From contig CAZEPB010000001.1 in NCBI GenBank assembly GCA_964514055.1, forward strand, positions 124,001 through 188,000: a stretch of 64,000 nucleotides of DNA, given 5' to 3'. Positions within the stretch are counted from its first letter, which is position 1. Every line of letters starts with the position of its first letter. Positions 61,602 through 64,000 of the stretch are shown here, piece after piece. The position numbers were made by a program, and so were the translations under genes. The notes beneath the pieces were generated by a model. It did no database searches, had not been told where the DNA came from, and saw only the letters and a list, made by a program, of their open reading frames with translations. This DNA comes from SG8-32-3 sp964514055 (GTDB lineage: Archaea > Thermoproteota > Bathyarchaeia > Bathyarchaeales > Bathycorpusculaceae).

Positions 61602-63344
61602 TCATCTGAATTCCCATTCGCAATAAGGATCTCCTGTTGCGATACATTTAGTCTCCCTTACATGCTGATTATTAACTGCGTAAAAGAAACCGTTGAGAAA
61701 ACCTGTAGTGAAATAACAAGAAGGTTCTCTAGTATTGTGTCCGAATCTTTCACAGTTCTCACTTATTCTTAATGTCTCATCCAACACAATCTTTCCAGCT
61801 TTGCAATGGTCAATTAGTCTGATAAGGTCTTTCACAGCCTCTTGTTCTTTCAGACCTGAGTCCATCAGACGTTCACCCAACATCTTGCCAGCTTTGGCAC
61901 CCCCCATCCTAAAGATTAATTTCATTTTTTCTAGCGCAAGAGGAGCACGTGTAATCCGTTGCAATTCATGTATGTGTATAAGACTACCCATAGTAGGTCT
62001 TTCCATCAGAGGTTTCCCATGTAGCAAAAAGCCCAAAATATAATTCAGCAAGCGATCGTTGACCTCTTCTATAACAGAACCGTCTTTCTCCAGAGAAAAC
62101 TTCAGCTCATCAATTTCTCTAGGAACCATTTTGTATTCACAATAGGGATGACCCAATCCTATACATTTGGTTTCAACAATATTCCAGTCTTTTCCCTCTC
62201 TTTCAGTTGCATTTAATGAAACTCCATTCATTGCAAGTCTCACCAATGCCAAAGGGGCACCAACATTTCCAAATCCCCAGCATTCATAATTCTCGTGGAC
62301 TCTATAGTAGTGTTCATCTGTTTTGGATTTTTTTTCAAGGTATTCTGATTTGCCCACTCCAAAAATTATTTCCTGATTTTTCAGAAATCTTGTTGCCAAT
62401 TTTTTCATGTCTTTTACTTTACTGAAACTTTTTGGCATAAAAAGTTTAAAAGCAAGTCTTTTTTGCCAAGGAAGAAACGATAGAATGTCATTACCCCAAT
62501 TCCTTGGGTTATATTGAATTTTGATCCAGTCATACATTATAGTCGAAAATCTTTTAGGATCCCAAAGCATCCCACTCCACAGGAATAGGTCTCGCCAAGC
62601 AATGTTAACAAAGTCACCAATTTCTTTCCTTAAAACTATTCCAGAAGCCCCAAAAGTTAATCTTACGTTCTGCTTAACGTAATCGACATTAATGGGGCGT
62701 ATCTGTTCAGTTGGACTTGGAGTTAAAGAGACATCGATTCTTCTCGGCTTCAATATAGGATGCCTAATAACATTGAAAACTCTCCTACCTTCCTCAATAC
62801 TCATCTTTACTACGCCGTTGGAGATGCTCATCATACCCACAAGATCTTCTTCTTTGCCACTTCCCTCATCAAAACAAGCTAAAACGGCATTTCCGTCCCC
62901 AGCAAATCTGGATAGATTAAGCCTAAGAAACCGAACAACATCGGAACCGCACAAAAGATAAGGCGAAGTCAAAGAGTCAAATACCAATAAAACTCCTTTT
63001 TTGCCTATCATTCTTTGATGCTTCGCTATGGCAATACCTATACTAGTTAGATTTCCACAGCTGGCATTAAGAGTATCAGGGCGATCTGTAACTGGTAACC
63101 CTACAGTCTGATTATACCCATCAACAAATTTCAGCAAACTAGTAGTTGTTGCCAGTCCTCTTTCTTTCAGGAATCCTTCTGCTTCGTGAGTTCCGTATTC
63201 AGTTGTTACAAAGATGACGGGTCTATCTACCGCCAAGTTATAGAGAACAGTCTCATGGCAAAAAGTTGACTTTCCCACTCCAGGAGGACCAACCAACATA
63301 ACAGTCTTTGCATTAGGCACTTGCTGTAACTGGGAAAGAGACAC
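61602..63344 (-). CDS. KaiC-like RecA ATPase fused to two V4R sensor domains
   Basis: 580 residues from GTG 63344 (GGGGGAT upstream). The N-terminal RecA/KaiC domain has Walker A VGPPGVGKSTFCHE and Walker B GVLLVFDSLTSPYLL. The middle part (about 260-330) is not recognised. A first V4R-like unit ends IVETKCIGLGHPYCEYKM; the second, at the very C-terminus, ends VRETKCIATGDPYCEWEF. V4R domains bind small hydrophobic or aromatic ligands or metal; with KaiC they suggest a ligand-gated signalling ATPase. Confidence 0.9.
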   Translation of the reverse strand: MSLSQLQQVPNAKTVMLVGPPGVGKSTFCHETVLYNLAVDRPVIFVTTEYGTHEAEGFLKERGLATTTSLLKFVDGYNQTVGLPVTDRPDTLNASCGNLTSIGIAIAKHQRMIGKKGVLLVFDSLTSPYLLCGSDVVRFLRLNLSRFAGDGNAVLACFDEGSGKEEDLVGMMSISNGVVKMSIEEGRRVFNVIRHPILKPRRIDVSLTPSPTEQIRPINVDYVKQNVRLTFGASGIVLRKEIGDFVNIAWRDLFLWSGMLWDPKRFSTIMYDWIKIQYNPRNWGNDILSFLPWQKRLAFKLFMPKSFSKVKDMKKLATRFLKNQEIIFGVGKSEYLEKKSKTDEHYYRVHENYECWGFGNVGAPLALVRLAMNGVSLNATEREGKDWNIVETKCIGLGHPYCEYKMVPREIDELKFSLEKDGSVIEEVNDRLLNYILGFLLHGKPLMERPTMGSLIHIHELQRITRAPLALEKMKLIFRMGGAKAGKMLGERLMDSGLKEQEAVKDLIRLIDHCKAGKIVLDETLRISENCERFGHNTREPSCYFTTGFLNGFFYAVNNQHVRETKCIATGDPYCEWEFR

Positions 63345-63503
63345 TGAATATCCCCCAATGAAAACTGTTTCTTCTAGTTCTTCAAATTATCGGTAAGTTT
63401 AGGTATTAAATTTAATCTTTTCCCCTTCTGCCTTCCTACCTCTTACTCTCTTTTACTATCCACTACAAATTTGGCCAATGCTCTTTGATATAGGCATTAT
63501 ATC

Positions 63504-63546
63504 ACTTATCTCAGGAAAAACACGAAAACAAACATGGGATAAAGAC
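63504..63546 (+). repeat. Direct repeat flanking the 2TM/KaiC-V4R pair, right copy
   Basis: ACTTATCTCAGGAAAAACAC, then GAAAACAAACATGGGATAAA. It is the partner of the copy at 60932-60977. The rest of 63345-63686 is A/T-rich, with possible TATA boxes but no gene. Confidence 0.75.
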
Positions 63547-63686
63547 CATCTTTAGCCTAAAATAAGGAAAGCAACGCTGCACTTAAGGAAATTATAAACA
63601 AGTTTTCTATTGAAACCAAATAATGTAAAGATTTAAAACTGCATAACTTCTAACTAATTTCTAACTCTCTGTGCGTCGGGTTAAGT

Positions 63687-64000
63687 ATGAACAACCAATA
63701 TCGATGCCTAATCTCAACCATTCTTTTCATATCCCTTCTTTGTTCATCTGTCGGGTTGGGGGTTAATGCGCAAACTGGAGACTTCAACTTAGAAGCTGAA
63801 CAAAACTGGGATACTTACGGTGTAGGTGGCACCTGCGTCTATGGAAGCCATAACATTTTTGTGGGAGATGTTGACGGCGACGGTGCTATGGAAATATTAA
63901 CAGGCGGCTTCGCGTATAACACTCTCAACGGTTCTAGAACTACCATTGAAGCTCCGCTCAAGATATGGAGTTGGAACGGACAAAACGTTATGCTCAAGGC
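63687..64000 (+). CDS. Secreted FG-GAP/VCBS-type propeller protein (5' part, runs off right edge)
   Basis: ATG 63687. A signal peptide (LISTILFISLLCSSVGLGVN, cleavage near NAQ) is followed by blades of the FG-GAP type: HNIFVGDVDGDGAMEILTGG has the DxDGDG calcium loop. PLKIWSWNGQNVML follows. The frame is open to the window end. It is an extracellular protein, probably a long beta-propeller like the one at 52509. Confidence 0.85.
   Translation, partial: MNNQYRCLISTILFISLLCSSVGLGVNAQTGDFNLEAEQNWDTYGVGGTCVYGSHNIFVGDVDGDGAMEILTGGFAYNTLNGSRTTIEAPLKIWSWNGQNVMLK

Noticed and set aside
1..64000. CRISPR arrays, rRNA genes, transposase or integrase genes
   Set aside because: No regularly spaced repeat array, no rRNA sequence and no recombinase motif were seen in any frame.

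Overview
The window is archaeal chromosomal DNA of moderate GC with short spacers. TATA-type promoters, frequent TTG/GTG starts and GGTGA-type ribosome binding sites are visible. The gene set includes an Alba chromatin protein, a PriS-like primase, the archaeal bifunctional FBP aldolase/phosphatase, an Mrp/NBP35 ATPase, a predicted diphthamide-synthesis ligase, a tRNA-Arg with a canonical 17-nt intron, TrmB-family regulators and a KaiC-like ATPase. Together with strictly anaerobic redox proteins and secreted PQQ-propeller and cohesin/dockerin proteins, this points to an uncultured anaerobic archaeon of the Bathyarchaeia type. That lineage is inferred from gene content, not from a marker-gene phylogeny.

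Region by region. 0-9 kb is a redox and nucleotide block: a membrane protein with a HEPN-like tail at the left edge, an adenosylcobalamin-dependent ribonucleotide reductase translationally coupled to a cobalamin adenosyltransferase, rubredoxin, rubrerythrin, ferredoxin, PriS-like primase, and a glutaredoxin-like protein overlapping a ferredoxin-thioredoxin reductase/rubredoxin fusion. 9-12.6 kb holds two TrmB regulators (one unusually long), a secreted protein and a membrane protein. 13-23 kb holds endonuclease III, peroxiredoxin, a winged-helix/VIT1-like fusion, a regulator-HtrA-CoA-binding operon, lactate dehydrogenase, a CopB-type copper ATPase, a ferritin-like protein and a flavodoxin. 23-35 kb holds a coiled-coil surface protein, a B12-binding radical SAM enzyme, a ZnuABC-type metal transporter divergent from a NikR-like regulator, tRNA-Arg, FBP aldolase/phosphatase and a glycosyltransferase. 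35-43 kb holds membrane coiled-coil proteins, a ferredoxin and a Ca-type P-ATPase. 43-48 kb has small zinc-ribbon and Cys-rich proteins and a compact surface module: a membrane-spanning winged-helix regulator, a cohesin protein and a divergent dockerin protein. 48-56 kb holds tRNA-Ala, threonine dehydratase, Mrp ATPase, Alba and a large secreted propeller. 56-64 kb holds a HEPN protein, a Met-rich membrane winged-helix regulator, dihydroxy-acid dehydratase, a ferredoxin, a 2TM protein, a KaiC-V4R protein and the start of a secreted FG-GAP protein.

The most unusual signal is not a gene. A roughly 35-40 bp element (TATA box, G-run, CTATAGT or GGTAGT, then a CCACGCGCTAG-like end) occurs six times, with a weaker seventh, always between genes. 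Two copies share about 60 bp. It has promoter geometry, but most copies point at the 3' ends of genes. A second repeat of about 44 bp flanks the 2TM/KaiC-V4R pair near the right edge. Several symmetric operator-like sites lie beside regulators.

The genes suggest an anaerobe that detoxifies oxygen and peroxide with rubredoxin/rubrerythrin/peroxiredoxin, depends on B12, manages Cu, Zn/Ni and probably Fe actively, and builds a cell surface of anchored and docked proteins.
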